A DNA stretch of 40,029 bases from Roseospira goensis (GTDB lineage: Bacteria > Pseudomonadota > Alphaproteobacteria > Rhodospirillales > Rhodospirillaceae), in NCBI RefSeq assembly GCF_014197795.1, contig NZ_JACIGI010000032.1:1-40029 (forward strand). Direction: 5' to 3'. Position numbers and translations under genes: made by a program. Positions 1-8,201 of the stretch are shown one piece after another. How positions within the stretch are numbered: the stretch's first letter is position 1; each line of letters begins with the position of its first letter. The notes below the pieces were generated by a model, which was given only the letters and a program-made list of their open reading frames with translations, searched no databases and was not told where the DNA came from.

Positions 1-93
1 CGGGGCCTCCCTGGCAGTCTGTGTCGTGTCGCAACTACCAGTGTGTCAGACCGTCCCGTTGTCCGCCCCTCCCCGATTTTCCGTCATGAACCA
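1..93. repeat. Left arm of 93-bp terminal inverted repeat
   Basis: Positions 1-93 are the exact reverse complement of 39936-40028; the match stops at position 94 (a) against 39935 (a, not t). It contains no recognisable gene. Its inner edge reads GTCATGAACCA and its outer edge CGGGGCCTCC. The arm lies upstream of the iron-binding protein gene. A perfect repeat at both ends of a window of uneven length suggests that the sequence ends in a multicopy element, such as an insertion-sequence end, rather than that the whole 40 kb is mobile. That reading is inference. Confidence 0.9.
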
Positions 94-127
94 AAAAAAT
101 GGCAGTATCCGCGCCCATATTCGATAT

Positions 128-142
128 TGATAGTCATTCGCA
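128..142 (+). promoter_or_regulatory. Probable Fur box
   Basis: The 15-bp sequence TGATAGTCATTCGCA fits the Fur 7-1-7 inverted repeat TGATAAT-N-ATTATCA, with one mismatch on the left arm and two on the right. It lies 145 bp upstream of the start chosen for the ferric-iron binding protein. This is the context expected for iron-repressed uptake. No clear -35/-10 pair was found around it. Confidence 0.6.
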
Positions 143-287
143 GTTATGGGAGGGTGCCTCCTGTCGTCACGTCGCCGCGGACTCTCCGCATTCGCCCGCC
201 GCCGTCCGACGCCTCTCGGTTCCGACCCGGACCGCCCGCCCCCGGTGGTCCCCCTCTTGGCCCGCCCTCGACGGAGATTTGCTGCCC

Positions 288-1364
288 ATGGTTCGCTCCA
301 CTCTGCCCCGCGCGACACGCGCGACCCGCGCGCTCCGCGCCGGTTTCGCCGGCGGCGCCCTGGCGCTGGCCGCGCTTGCTGTCACCCTGCCCGCCGCCCC
401 GGCGGCACGGGCCGCGGATCCGGACGTCAACGTCTACTCCACCCGGCAGGCATTCCTGATCCAGCCCCTGTTCGATGCCTTCACCGAGGAAACCGGCATC
501 GGCGTGAACGTGGTCTTCGCCAAGGAGGGCCTGGCCGAGCGCCTGCGCGCCGAGGGCGACAACAGCCCCGCCGACCTGGTGTTCACCGCCGACATCGGCC
601 ACCTGAACGATCTGGTCGAGCTGGACGTGGTGCAGCCGGTCGACAACGCCACCCTCGAGTCGGCGATCCCGGCCCAGTACCGCCACCCCGACGGCAAGTG
701 GTTCGGCCTCACCCTGCGCGGCCGCGTCATCTACGCCGCGAAGGAGCGCGTCCCCGAGGGGGCGGTCGAGACCTACGCCGACCTGACCGACCCACGCTGG
801 GAGGGCCGGGTGTGCACCCGCAAGGGCGATCACCCCTACCAGGTCGCCCTGCTGGCCGCGCTGATCGCCGAGAAGGGCGAGGACGCCGCCCGCGCCTGGC
901 TGGCCGGCCTCAAGGACAACCTGGCGCGGCGCCCGCAGGGCAACGACCGCGCCCAGGTCAAGGCCATCATGGAGGGGCAGTGCGACCTGGCCATCGGCAA
1001 CACCTATTACATGGGCAAGATGCTCGACGACCCGGAGCAGCGCGCCTGGGCCGAGGCGGCCTATATCGTGTTCCCGAACCAGGACGGCTCCGGCACCCAC
1101 ATGAACCTGTCGGGGGTCGCCATGACCAAGGCCGCGCCGAATCGCGACAACGCCGTGGCGCTGATGGAGTTCCTGGTCTCCGACCGGGCGCAGGAGATGT
1201 ACGCCCAGCTCAACCACGAATACCCAGTCAAGCCGGACGTCGCCTGGTCCGACCTGCTGCGGTCCTGGGGTGACTTCAAGATGGATCCGCTGTCGCTGTC
1301 CGAGGTCGCCAAGTACCGGGGCCGGGCGCTGATGATGGTCAACAGCGTGGGCTACAACAGCTAG
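288..1364 (+). CDS. Ferric-iron ABC transporter substrate-binding protein (FutA/FbpA family)
   Basis: This is a periplasmic binding protein of 358 residues that captures Fe(III) for an ABC importer. The ATG at 288 follows GGAG at 273-276 and gives a signal peptide: an Arg-rich start, a hydrophobic core at about residues 18-35, and a likely cleavage after ARA near residue 42. The mature protein opens with VNVYSTRQ, typical of the family. A tyrosine pair in GNTYYMGKM (about residues 240-241) matches the iron-coordinating dyad of FbpA/FutA. The reading frame stays open upstream to 99, but that extension would bury the signal peptide. No permease or ATPase gene follows; they must lie elsewhere or left of the window. 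The upstream Fur-like box suggests repression by iron. Confidence 0.88.
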   Translation: MVRSTLPRATRATRALRAGFAGGALALAALAVTLPAAPAARAADPDVNVYSTRQAFLIQPLFDAFTEETGIGVNVVFAKEGLAERLRAEGDNSPADLVFTADIGHLNDLVELDVVQPVDNATLESAIPAQYRHPDGKWFGLTLRGRVIYAAKERVPEGAVETYADLTDPRWEGRVCTRKGDHPYQVALLAALIAEKGEDAARAWLAGLKDNLARRPQGNDRAQVKAIMEGQCDLAIGNTYYMGKMLDDPEQRAWAEAAYIVFPNQDGSGTHMNLSGVAMTKAAPNRDNAVALMEFLVSDRAQEMYAQLNHEYPVKPDVAWSDLLRSWGDFKMDPLSLSEVAKYRGRALMMVNSVGYNS

Positions 1365-1371
1365 GCCGGGT

Positions 1372-1418
1372 GGGCCGCCGCCGCTTCGGCGCCGTCAGTC
1401 GGGCATCAGCGGCGGCCC
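1372..1418 (+). terminator. Hairpin after the iron-binding protein gene
   Basis: A perfect 10-bp stem, GGGCCGCCGC (1372-1381) with GCGGCGGCCC (1409-1418), begins 8 nt after the stop codon. There is no U-tract, so an intrinsic terminator is only probable; it may instead stabilise the 3' end. Confidence 0.45.
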
Positions 1419-1480
1419 GCTAGGACAGATACGCCGTTCCGCGATCCCGCCGCCCGTCGTCTCCCCGGGCGGCGGTCGGA

Positions 1481-1512
1481 CGGGGCGCCGGCTGGGCGCG
1501 GCCGGCGCCCCG
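1481..1512. terminator. Strong 12-bp hairpin between iron gene and tmRNA
   Basis: CGGGGCGCCGGC (1481-1492) pairs perfectly with GCCGGCGCCCCG (1501-1512) around an 8-nt loop. It has no U-tract. It sits in the 216-bp stretch between the iron-protein gene and the tmRNA promoter, where I see no gene. It could insulate the tmRNA promoter from read-through. Confidence 0.4.
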
Positions 1513-1580
1513 ACTCCGTGCTGCACCGGGCCGCTGGGCTCGCCCCGGCCGCGCCATAGCCCCAGCGGCGAACGGGGCCT

Positions 1581-1609
1581 TTGCATCGGCGCGACCGGCG
1601 TCCTATATT
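1581..1609 (+). promoter_or_regulatory. Sigma-70 promoter of the tmRNA
   Basis: TTGCAT (1581-1586) and TATATT (1604-1609) are separated by exactly 17 bp, a near-consensus -35/-10 pair. Transcription should start near 1616, just upstream of the tmRNA acceptor piece. A strong constitutive promoter fits an abundant stable RNA. Confidence 0.75.
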
Positions 1610-1615
1610 CGAGGG

Positions 1616-1930
1616 GCCGGTTCGCCGGCTATGACGCTAAACCCTGTCTGGAATAAGCGTAGTGGACCCGGGGGCAGTACCCGGCGCCTCCACCATTTGC
1701 CGAACCAGGGAGCGGTTCCGCGACCGGAGGCGGAACCGCGACCTTGGGGCGAACCATGGGGGCGAAACAGGATCGACACGCGTGGTAAAGAGGCAGGTTG
1801 CGTCCGGCATGGCACCACCGTTATCGGGCCAAACGCAATAGTTGCCAACGACAACTATGCTCCGGAAGCTGCCGCCGCGTAATGCGGCGTCGGTGACCGA
1901 TCAAAGCCCCGGGCGGTAGCACGTCCGGGC
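1616..1930 (+). ncRNA. ssrA: Two-piece (circularly permuted) tmRNA
   Basis: The RNA rescues stalled ribosomes and tags the nascent protein for proteolysis. The order is permuted, as in alphaproteobacteria. The acceptor piece comes first, with T-arm-like CCGGGGGCAGTACCCGG and an end CGCCTCC-ACCA at 1685-1695. A removable intervening segment follows (1696-1757), folding on GCGGTTCCGC (1712-1721) with GCGGAACCGC (1730-1739). The coding piece starts GGGGGCGAAACAGGATCGAC at 1758. GGGGGCG (1758-1764) pairs with CGCCTCC (1685-1691) to form the acceptor stem. The tag frame 1844-1882 encodes ANDNYAPEAAAA and ends in TAA. A stem CCCGGGCG (1908-1915) with CGTCCGGG (1922-1929) lies at the 3' side. Exact mature ends are estimates. 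An open frame across 1631-1882 is a by-product of this RNA, not a protein gene. Confidence 0.93.
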
Positions 1931-1937
1931 GGGGTCC

Positions 1938-1965
1938 GGGGGGCACCTGGCAACAGAAGCCCCCC
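1938..1965 (+). terminator. Hairpin downstream of tmRNA
   Basis: GGGGGGC (1938-1944) pairs with GCCCCCC (1959-1965) over a 14-nt loop, directly after the tmRNA coding piece and before sspB. It lacks a U-tract. It is a candidate end point for the tmRNA precursor. Confidence 0.4.
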
Positions 1966-2042
1966 ACTCGCGCCGCCGCCCACCCGCGCGCGGTGCTTCT
2001 CCACCGACCACCGATGCACGTCCGGCACACGGGATCAGCGAC

Positions 2043-2591
2043 GTGAGCGAGAAAGTCACCACCTTCCAGTACGACCGCATGGTCGAGGCCGCGCTGCGCG
2101 GGGTGCTGCGCGACGCGCTCCGGGTGGTCGAGGCGCAGGGCGGACTGCCCGGCGAGCATCACTTCTACATCACCTTCGAGACCACCCGCCCCGGCGTGGT
2201 GCTGCCCGACCGGCTGCGCGCCCAGCACCCCCAGGACATGACCATCGTGCTCCAGAACCAGTTCTGGGACCTGAAGGTGTTCGACGACGCGCTGGAGGTC
2301 ACCCTCAGCTTCAACCGCAAGCGCGAACGGTTGCGCGTGCCCTTCGCCGCCGTGACCGCCTTCGCCGACCCGCACGCCAGCTTCGGGCTCCAGTTCCAGA
2401 CCGAGATGGGTGCCGACGCCGACCTGGACGAGATCGACGACGACGGCGGCCCGGACTGGGAATCGCTGATGGGCGAGGGCGAGACCAACGACGACCGCAG
2501 CCGCGCCGCCGCGTCGGGCGAGGCCCCGGATCCGGCCGATCCGGAGGGGGCCAACGTGATCGCGCTCGACGCCTTCCGCAAGAAGCAGTAA
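2043..2591 (+). CDS. sspB: ClpXP adaptor protein SspB (alphaproteobacterial type)
   Basis: This 182-residue cytoplasmic adaptor delivers tmRNA-tagged proteins to ClpXP. The N-terminal [17 protein letters not shown] and the core [14 protein letters not shown] match SspB-alpha. An acidic, low-complexity linker follows (about 125-168), and the C-terminal [10 protein letters not shown] resembles the ClpX-binding tail that ends these adaptors. The start is a GTG; the next in-frame ATG, at residue 13, would remove the conserved tyrosine region. The gene lies about 110 bp downstream of ssrA, so the tag RNA and the tag reader are neighbours. Two further co-directional genes follow. Confidence 0.88.
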   Translation: MSEKVTTFQYDRMVEAALRGVLRDALRVVEAQGGLPGEHHFYITFETTRPGVVLPDRLRAQHPQDMTIVLQNQFWDLKVFDDALEVTLSFNRKRERLRVPFAAVTAFADPHASFGLQFQTEMGADADLDEIDDDGGPDWESLMGEGETNDDRSRAAASGEAPDPADPEGANVIALDAFRKKQ

Positions 2592-2670
2592 CCCCCGAGA
2601 CGACCCGCAACCCGTCGCCGGCGCTCCCCGCGAGGCGGGGGCTGCGGCGCGCCGCTTGGGAGCCCCGCCG

Positions 2671-4281
2671 ATGCTCGATGCCGCCTTCGCCGACATGTTC
2701 CCCCTGGTCGGCGACGACACGCCCTATCGCAAGCTGGAGGGCGATTTCGTCGGCCTCGACCGGGTCCGCGGCCAGGACCTGCTGGTGGTCGACCCGACCG
2801 CCCTGACCCGCCTGACCGAAGAGGCGTTCCGCGACATCTCCCACCTGCTGCGGCCCGGCCACCTGGCCCAGTTGCGGGCCATCCTGGACGACCCGGAGGC
2901 CTCGGCCAACGACCGCTTCGTGGCCCTGGAGCTGCTGAAGAACGCCAACATCTCCGCCGGCATGGTGCTGCCCATGTGCCAGGATACCGGCACCGCCATC
3001 ATCCTGGGCAAGAAGGGCGAGCGCGTGTTCACCGGGGCGGACGATGCGCTGGCGCTGTCCGACGGGGTCGCCAATGCCTACGGCCGGCTCAACCTGCGCT
3101 ACTCGCAGATGTCGCCGCGCACACTCTACGACGAGGTCAACACCGGCAACAATCTGCCGGCCCAGATCGACCTGTTCGCCACCCAGGGCGATGAGTACAA
3201 GTTCCTGTTCATGGCCAAGGGCGGCGGCTCGGCCAACAAGACCTTCCTGTACCAGCAGACCCGGGCCCTCCTGAATCCGAAGAGCCTGATGGCCTTCCTG
3301 GAGGCGCAGGTGAAGACCCTGGGTACCTCGGCCTGTCCGCCCTACCACCTGGCCATCGTCATCGGCGGCACCTCGGCCGAGGCCACCCTGAAGACGGTCA
3401 AGCTGGCCTCAGCCCGCTACCTGGACGGGCTGCCGACCCAGGGCGGCGACACCGGCCATGCCTTCCGCGACCTGGAGACGGAACAGGCGGTGCTGGAGAT
3501 GACCCGCCGGCTCGGCATCGGTGCCCAGTTCGGCGGCAAGTACTTCTGCCACGACGTGCGGGTGGTGCGGCTGCCGCGCCATGGCGCCTCGTGTCCGGTG
3601 GGCATCGGGGTGTCGTGTTCGGCCGACCGTCAGGCGCTGGGCAAGATCACCCGCGACGGCGTGTTCCTGGAGCGGCTGGAGACCGACCCGGCCCGCTTCA
3701 TGCCGGACGTCAAGCAGGAGAAGCTGTCCGGTGAGGTCGTGCGCATCGACCTGAACCGGCCGATGGCCGAGATCCGCGCCACCCTCAGCCAGTATCCGAT
3801 CAAGACCCGCGTGAGCCTGAACGGCCCGATGATCGTCGCCCGCGACATCGCCCACGCCAGGCTGAAGGAGCGCCTGGACGCCGGCGAGCCGCTGCCCGAC
3901 TACATCCGCGACCACCCGGTGTACTACGCCGGCCCGGCCAAGACCCCGGAGGGCATGGCTTCGGGCTCGTTCGGCCCCACCACCGCCGGGCGCATGGACG
4001 CCTACGTCGACCAGTTCCAGGCCGCCGGCGGCTCCCTGGTGATGATCGCCAAGGGCAACCGCTCCCCGGCCGTGACCGACGCCTGTGCGCGCCACGGCGG
4101 GTTCTACCTGGGCTCGGTGGGCGGCGCGGCGGCCTCGCTGGCGCTCGACAGCATCAAGAAGGTCGAGGTGTTGGAGTATCCCGAACTCGGCATGGAAGCG
4201 GTCTGGCGCATCGAGGTCGAGGACTTCCCGGCGTTCGTGATCGTCGACGACAAGGGCAACGACTTCTTCCGTCAGGTGTAG
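2671..4281 (+). CDS. Fumarate hydratase, class I (iron-sulphur type)
   Basis: The enzyme interconverts fumarate and malate in the citric acid cycle, in the cytoplasm. It has 536 residues, the usual size of single-chain class I fumarases. The start at 2671 is preceded by GGGAG at about 2658-2662; an upstream in-frame TTG lacks that spacing. The N-terminal [17 protein letters not shown] is typical. Three cysteines positioned to bind a [4Fe-4S] cluster are visible: C103 in PMCQDTG, C222 in TSACPPYH and C308 in GASCPVGIG. The N-terminal alpha domain and C-terminal beta domain are fused. Close homologues include L(+)-tartrate dehydratase, but the full length favours fumarase. Confidence 0.9.
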   Translation: MLDAAFADMFPLVGDDTPYRKLEGDFVGLDRVRGQDLLVVDPTALTRLTEEAFRDISHLLRPGHLAQLRAILDDPEASANDRFVALELLKNANISAGMVLPMCQDTGTAIILGKKGERVFTGADDALALSDGVANAYGRLNLRYSQMSPRTLYDEVNTGNNLPAQIDLFATQGDEYKFLFMAKGGGSANKTFLYQQTRALLNPKSLMAFLEAQVKTLGTSACPPYHLAIVIGGTSAEATLKTVKLASARYLDGLPTQGGDTGHAFRDLETEQAVLEMTRRLGIGAQFGGKYFCHDVRVVRLPRHGASCPVGIGVSCSADRQALGKITRDGVFLERLETDPARFMPDVKQEKLSGEVVRIDLNRPMAEIRATLSQYPIKTRVSLNGPMIVARDIAHARLKERLDAGEPLPDYIRDHPVYYAGPAKTPEGMASGSFGPTTAGRMDAYVDQFQAAGGSLVMIAKGNRSPAVTDACARHGGFYLGSVGGAAASLALDSIKKVEVLEYPELGMEAVWRIEVEDFPAFVIVDDKGNDFFRQV

Positions 4282-4310
4282 CGCCCCAGCCCACGCCCGG
4301 CCCGGCCGCT

Positions 4311-4339
4311 TTGACGGCCTGCGGGCGCCTGTCTACAGT
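4311..4339 (+). promoter_or_regulatory. Sigma-70 promoter of the small secreted protein gene
   Basis: TTGACG (4311-4316) and TACAGT (4334-4339) are 17 bp apart, close to consensus. The expected start is near 4346, giving a leader of about 36 nt. The pair begins 30 bp after the fumarase stop codon, so the next gene is probably an independent unit. Confidence 0.65.
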
Positions 4340-4381
4340 GGCGGGCGTCAGAGCGATCCGCGCGGGAGGTCCCGAGCCGTC

Positions 4382-4882
4382 ATGAACGCCCCGGTCCGCG
4401 TTCCGTCCCGGCCGCGTCGCAGTCTCGGTCGCGCCGTGCTTGCCGCGCGGGCGGCCGCCCTGGCCGGCCTGCTGGCGGTGGCCCCGGGGGCGGCGGAGGC
4501 GGCGCCCGCGGCCGATCTGGCGCCCGGGAGCGTGACCATCGCCCTGACGGCCCTGGAAGACGACGGCGGCCGGGGGCCGTGTCGCGCCACCCTTCGCATC
4601 CGCAACGACGGGGGCGTCCGGGTCGAGACCTTCAGCCTGCGGCTGGTGCTGTTCGATCCCGGCGGTGCGGTCCTGCGCGAGGTGGTGGTCCTCGCCATGC
4701 CGCTGCGCCCGGGCGGGCGCACGACCGCGGCGACCTTCCCGGCCCTGGCGGCGCCGTGTGACGGCCTGGGGGCGGTCGTGATCCGCGACTTCCCCCTGTG
4801 CGCGGACCGGGCCGGGCGCCGTCTGGCGTGCCGGGCGGCGGCGGTGCCCGTCAGCCGGGTCGTCGCGCCGTTCGGGTTCTGA
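4382..4882 (+). CDS. Small secreted protein of unknown function
   Basis: I do not recognise a named family. The product has 166 residues with an export signal: an Arg-rich start, a hydrophobic stretch at about residues 20-38, and a likely cleavage after AEA. The mature part looks all-beta, with alternating hydrophobic residues such as VETFSLRLVLFDPGG and four cysteines (in GPCRAT, APCDG, PLCAD and LACRA) that could form two disulphides. GGGAGG at 4364-4369 precedes the ATG at 12 nt. The near-consensus promoter upstream and the GC-rich codon use like its neighbours support a real gene. It lies alone between fumarase and rho. Confidence 0.7.
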   Translation: MNAPVRVPSRPRRSLGRAVLAARAAALAGLLAVAPGAAEAAPAADLAPGSVTIALTALEDDGGRGPCRATLRIRNDGGVRVETFSLRLVLFDPGGAVLREVVVLAMPLRPGGRTTAATFPALAAPCDGLGAVVIRDFPLCADRAGRRLACRAAAVPVSRVVAPFGF

Positions 4883-4948
4883 CCCCGCGATGCCTGACTC
4901 GGTGATGGCGCCGCGCGCGATTTGGCCGCGCCGGCAACGCTTTTTCGC

Positions 4949-4977
4949 TTGCGGCGCATGCCCGTCTTTCCTATTGT
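4949..4977 (+). promoter_or_regulatory. Sigma-70 promoter of rho
   Basis: TTGCGG (4949-4954) and TATTGT (4972-4977) are separated by 17 bp. The predicted start near 4984 leaves a leader of about 350 nt before the rho start codon. Confidence 0.6.
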
Positions 4978-4983
4978 GAGGAG

Positions 4984-5333
4984 GGTCCGGCCTTGCCCGG
5001 ACGGTCCCGACCCCTCCAAAATGATCCGTCATCCGAGCCGCCGGCTGCACTTGAAGCGTGCAGGTATGGGTGGTCAACGGACTGACATGGCCCCTTTGGC
5101 GCGTCCCGGCTGTGCCGGCGCCAGGTGGGCCCCGCGGCACGTTCCCGGTTCCTGGACCGCGTCCCGGTCTGCCCGTGCGCTCCCCCGATCCCGGCGTGAG
5201 CCCGACCGGATCCCGGCTCCGTTTCCCGGTGGCCCGCCGGACCGCGCCCGGCCGGCGTGGCGCTCGGCCCCGCGGCCGGTCCGCCGCATCGTCCCGCCTT
5301 TCCTCCCCCCTCCGCGCGATCGTCGAGACAATC
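4984..5333 (+). promoter_or_regulatory. Long C-rich rho leader, probable autoregulatory region
   Basis: This stretch contains no convincing gene. The RNA-sense strand is rich in C and pyrimidines and poor in A, with runs such as CCTTTCCTCCCCCCTCC near 5298-5314 and GTTCCCGGTTCCTGGACC near 5141-5158. C-rich, weakly structured RNA is what Rho binds, and rho autoregulates by terminating in its own leader in other bacteria. That this happens here is inference. A short ATG frame near 5066 runs through the leader without coding character. Confidence 0.45.
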
Positions 5334-6590
5334 ATGCACTTGCAGGACCTGAAAAAGAAAACACCCAAGGATCTTCTGGCGTTCGCCGAGGAGCTGGAGA
5401 TCGAGAACGCGAGCAACCTGCGCCGCCAGGAGATGATGTTCGCCATCCTCAAGCAACTGGCGGACAACGATACCCCGATCTTCGGCGAGGGGGTCCTGGA
5501 GATCCTGCAGGACGGCTTCGGCTTTCTCCGATCGCCCGAGGCGAACTACCTGCCCGGCCCGGACGACATCTACGTTTCGCCCAGCCAGATCCGGCGCTTC
5601 TCGCTGCGCACGGGCGATACCGTCGAAGGCCAGATCCGCGCCCCCAAGGACGGCGAGCGCTATTTCGCGCTCCTCAAGGTCAACACGATCAATTTCGAGG
5701 AGCCGGATCAGGTCCGCCACCGCATCAACTTCGACAACCTGACGCCGCTGTATCCGGACGAGAAGCTGAAGCTCGAACTGGACGAGCCGACCCGCAAGGA
5801 GTTCACCACCCGCGTCATCGACCTGGTGACCCCGCTCGGCAAGGGCCAGCGCGCGCTCATCACCGCGCCGCCGCGCACCGGCAAGACGATGATGCTGCAG
5901 AACATCGCCCACGCCATCGCGGCCAACCATCCCGACGTCTACCTCATGGTGCTGCTGATCGACGAGCGCCCGGAGGAGGTCACCGACATGGACCGCTCGG
6001 TGCGCGGCGAGGTGGTCAGCTCGACCTTCGACGAACCCGCCAGCCGTCACGTGCAGGTCTCGGAAATGGTGATCGAGAAGGCCAAGCGGCTGGTCGAGCA
6101 CAAGCGCGACGTGGTCATCCTGCTCGACTCCATCACCCGCCTTGCGCGCGCCTACAACACGGTGGTGCCCAGCTCGGGCAAGGTGCTGACCGGCGGTGTC
6201 GACGCCAACGCGCTGCAGCGGCCCAAGCGCTTCTTCGGCGCGGCGCGCAACATCGAGGAAGGCGGCTCGCTGACCATCATCGCCACCGCGCTGATCGACA
6301 CCGGCTCGCGCATGGACGAGGTGATCTTCGAGGAGTTCAAGGGCACCGGCAACTCCGAGATCATCCTGGACCGCAAGCTGGCCGACCGCCGCATCTTCCC
6401 CAGCATCGACATCACCCGCTCCGGCACCCGCAAGGAGGAGCTGCTGGTGCCCAAGCCGACGCTGTCGAAGATGTGGGTGCTGCGTCGCATCCTGATGCCG
6501 ATGGGCGTGCAGGACGCGATGGAGTTCCTGCTGGGCAAGCTGAAGGAAACGAAGAACAACGCCGACTTCTTCGAGTCCATGAACAGCTAG
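5334..6590 (+). CDS. rho: Transcription termination factor Rho
   Basis: The product is a hexameric RNA helicase that ends transcription. Its 418 residues match the E. coli length (419). The start [15 protein letters not shown] aligns with the Rho N-terminal helical domain; frames extending upstream run into the leader and are rejected. A cold-shock-like RNA-binding domain (about 50-125) is followed by the ATPase: P-loop APPRTGKT (179-186), Walker B VVILLDS (about 260-266), the Q-loop [11 protein letters not shown] (about 280-290) and the R-loop region GTGNSE. The C-terminus is intact. The gene appears monocistronic, between its own promoter and a strong hairpin. Confidence 0.97.
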   Translation: MHLQDLKKKTPKDLLAFAEELEIENASNLRRQEMMFAILKQLADNDTPIFGEGVLEILQDGFGFLRSPEANYLPGPDDIYVSPSQIRRFSLRTGDTVEGQIRAPKDGERYFALLKVNTINFEEPDQVRHRINFDNLTPLYPDEKLKLELDEPTRKEFTTRVIDLVTPLGKGQRALITAPPRTGKTMMLQNIAHAIAANHPDVYLMVLLIDERPEEVTDMDRSVRGEVVSSTFDEPASRHVQVSEMVIEKAKRLVEHKRDVVILLDSITRLARAYNTVVPSSGKVLTGGVDANALQRPKRFFGAARNIEEGGSLTIIATALIDTGSRMDEVIFEEFKGTGNSEIILDRKLADRRIFPSIDITRSGTRKEELLVPKPTLSKMWVLRRILMPMGVQDAMEFLLGKLKETKNNADFFESMNS

Positions 6591-6597
6591 GGCGGAT

Positions 6598-6638
6598 CGC
6601 CCGGCATTGGACCCGCTCTCGGGCTCCAATGCCGGGCG
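6598..6638. terminator. Strong hairpin downstream of rho
   Basis: A perfect 14-bp stem joins 6598-6611 with 6625-6638 (core CCCGGCATTGGA with TCCAATGCCGGG). The 13-nt loop can itself pair as CCCG-CTCT-CGGG, giving an almost continuous 18-bp hairpin. It starts 8 nt after the rho stop codon. No U-tract follows. Confidence 0.6.
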
Positions 6639-6776
6639 TCAATCCGCTCTCACTCTTTGAGTCAGGGCGGAGTCACGTGACCAATCCGAAACACGGCGTG
6701 ATAGCGGCCGAGGACTGAACGAACGTCCGTCGTCGGCCGGGTGGTGCGACCGCACCGGCGCCGCGAAGCGGCGGAT

Positions 6777-6808
6777 GGCTCTTGTCTCGACGAGTCAGAA
6801 CAAGAGCC
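6777..6808. terminator. Hairpin between convergent rho and CorC-like genes
   Basis: GGCTCTTGT (6777-6785) pairs with ACAAGAGCC (6800-6808) over a 14-nt loop. It lies in the 286-bp gap between two convergent genes, so it may terminate the minus-strand operon. The heptamer GAGTCAG occurs three times nearby (6659, 6792, 6817). No gene is seen in the gap. Confidence 0.45.
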
Positions 6809-6876
6809 TGCCGGTATGAGTCAGATGGATCACGACCTGCCCTAGCGCCGATCGCCCCCGGCGATCCGGTGCGCCG

Positions 6877-8163
6877 TCACCGGCCGCCGGCCTCCTCCGG
6901 CACCACCCGGATCGACGTGATGCGGTTGCGCACCCGCTTCAGCACCTCGAAGCGGAAGCCATGGAAGCGGTAGGTCTGTCCCGGCTCGGGGATGCGCCGG
7001 GCCTCGTGCAGGATCAGCCCGGCCAGGGTGTTGGCGACGTCGTCGGGCAACGCCCATTCGAACTCGCGGTTCAGGTCCCGGATGGTGACGTCACCGGCCA
7101 CCACGTAGGAGCCGTCCGCCTGCCCCCGCACCCCGGCCACCTGGATGTCGTGTTCGTCGCTGATCTCGCCGACGATCTCCTCCAGGATGTCCTCCAGGGT
7201 GACCACACCCATGATGGTGCCGTACTCGTCCACGACCATGGCGAAGTGCTCCCGGCGCTCACGGAACGCCTGGAGCTGGTGCAGCAGTCGGGTGGTGTCG
7301 GGAATGAACCAGGGCGGCGCCGCCAGCCCGACCACATCCATCTCGTCGAGGTTGCCGGTGAAGGCCTGCACGGACCGCAGCAGCGCCTTGACGTGCAGCA
7401 CGCCGACGATGTTGTCCATGCGGTCGCGCCACAGCGGAATGCGGGTATAGGGGCTGTTCAGCACCTGTTCGACGATCTCGGAGGCCGGCAGGTCGGCGTC
7501 GATCATCACCAGCTTGGAGCGGTGCACCATGATCTCGCCCACCTCGACGTCGGCCAGGTCGAGCACGCTTTTCAGCATCGCGCGCTCGCGCCGCACGGTG
7601 CGCCCGGAGGGGCCGTCGCCATCGGCCTCGGCGGTGTGCAGCTCGATGGCGCCGCGCAACTCGGCCAGGGCGTGGGCGGCGGTCTTCTCCTGGCCGGCAT
7701 CGGCCTTGAACACCTTGAGCATGACCTGGACGAGACCCTGGATCACCCGGGTCACCGGCCACAGCAGCCAGGTCAGGCCGCGCATCACCGGCGCCACCGC
7801 CAGCGCGACCGTGTTGGTGTGGGTCAGCGCGTAGGTCTTGGGCAGGATCTCGGCGAAGATCAGCACCAGCACCGTCATGCCGGCGGTGGCATAGGCCACG
7901 CCGGCTTCGCCGAAGGCGGTGATCAGCACGCTGGTGGCCAGTGACGAGGCCAGGATGTTGACCAGGTTGTTGCCCAGCAGGATGGTGCCGATGAGCTGCT
8001 CGCGGGTCTTGAGCAGGGTGTTGACGGTGCGGGCGCGGCGGTCGCCGCCGCGCTCCAGCTCCATCATGAGCGGGCGCGAGGCGGCGGTGAGCGCGGTCTC
8101 GGAGCCGGAGAACAGGCCGGAGAGGACCAGCAGCACCAGGATGGCGATGAGCGATTCGATCAT
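6877..8163 (-). CDS. CorC/HlyC-family membrane protein (CNNM-CBS domains)
   Basis: This is a membrane protein of the hemolysin/CorC family, linked to divalent-cation (Mg2+/Co2+) export and often misnamed haemolysin. It has 428 residues. The N-terminal CNNM domain has several membrane segments (about 1-20, 55-80, 85-105 and 120-145), including MIESLIAILVLLVLSGLFSG and the motif SGSETAL. A CBS pair follows (about 200-330, with VDEYGTIMGVVTLEDILEEI), then a CorC_HlyC domain (about 340-420, ending HGFRFEVLKRVRNRITSIRV). It is the last gene of an aroK-aroB-corC order, a common alphaproteobacterial arrangement, beginning 38 bp after the aroB stop. The substrate is not shown by sequence. Confidence 0.88.
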   Translation of the reverse strand: MIESLIAILVLLVLSGLFSGSETALTAASRPLMMELERGGDRRARTVNTLLKTREQLIGTILLGNNLVNILASSLATSVLITAFGEAGVAYATAGMTVLVLIFAEILPKTYALTHTNTVALAVAPVMRGLTWLLWPVTRVIQGLVQVMLKVFKADAGQEKTAAHALAELRGAIELHTAEADGDGPSGRTVRRERAMLKSVLDLADVEVGEIMVHRSKLVMIDADLPASEIVEQVLNSPYTRIPLWRDRMDNIVGVLHVKALLRSVQAFTGNLDEMDVVGLAAPPWFIPDTTRLLHQLQAFRERREHFAMVVDEYGTIMGVVTLEDILEEIVGEISDEHDIQVAGVRGQADGSYVVAGDVTIRDLNREFEWALPDDVANTLAGLILHEARRIPEPGQTYRFHGFRFEVLKRVRNRITSIRVVPEEAGGR

Positions 8164-8201
8164 GGGTTCAGGGTCGTGAGGGGGCGGGGCCGCGCGCCGT
8201 C

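Noticed and set aside
43-459. Short frames on both strands before the iron-protein gene
   Set aside because: They lack ribosome-binding sites and family motifs, and overlap the promoter region and the terminal repeat.
1631-1882. Open frame of 83 codons ending in NDNYAPEAAAA
   Set aside because: It coincides with the tmRNA; only the 12-residue tag at its end is translated, after ribosome switching.
1365-2042. tRNA genes in the gaps
   Set aside because: No cloverleaf with T-loop GGTTCGAAT-type sequence was found by eye in any intergenic region; the only such structure is the tmRNA acceptor piece.
4922-6718. 598-codon frame covering the rho leader and rho in another frame
   Set aside because: It overlaps rho in a wrong frame and has a biased Arg/Pro composition; Rho motifs lie in the other frame.
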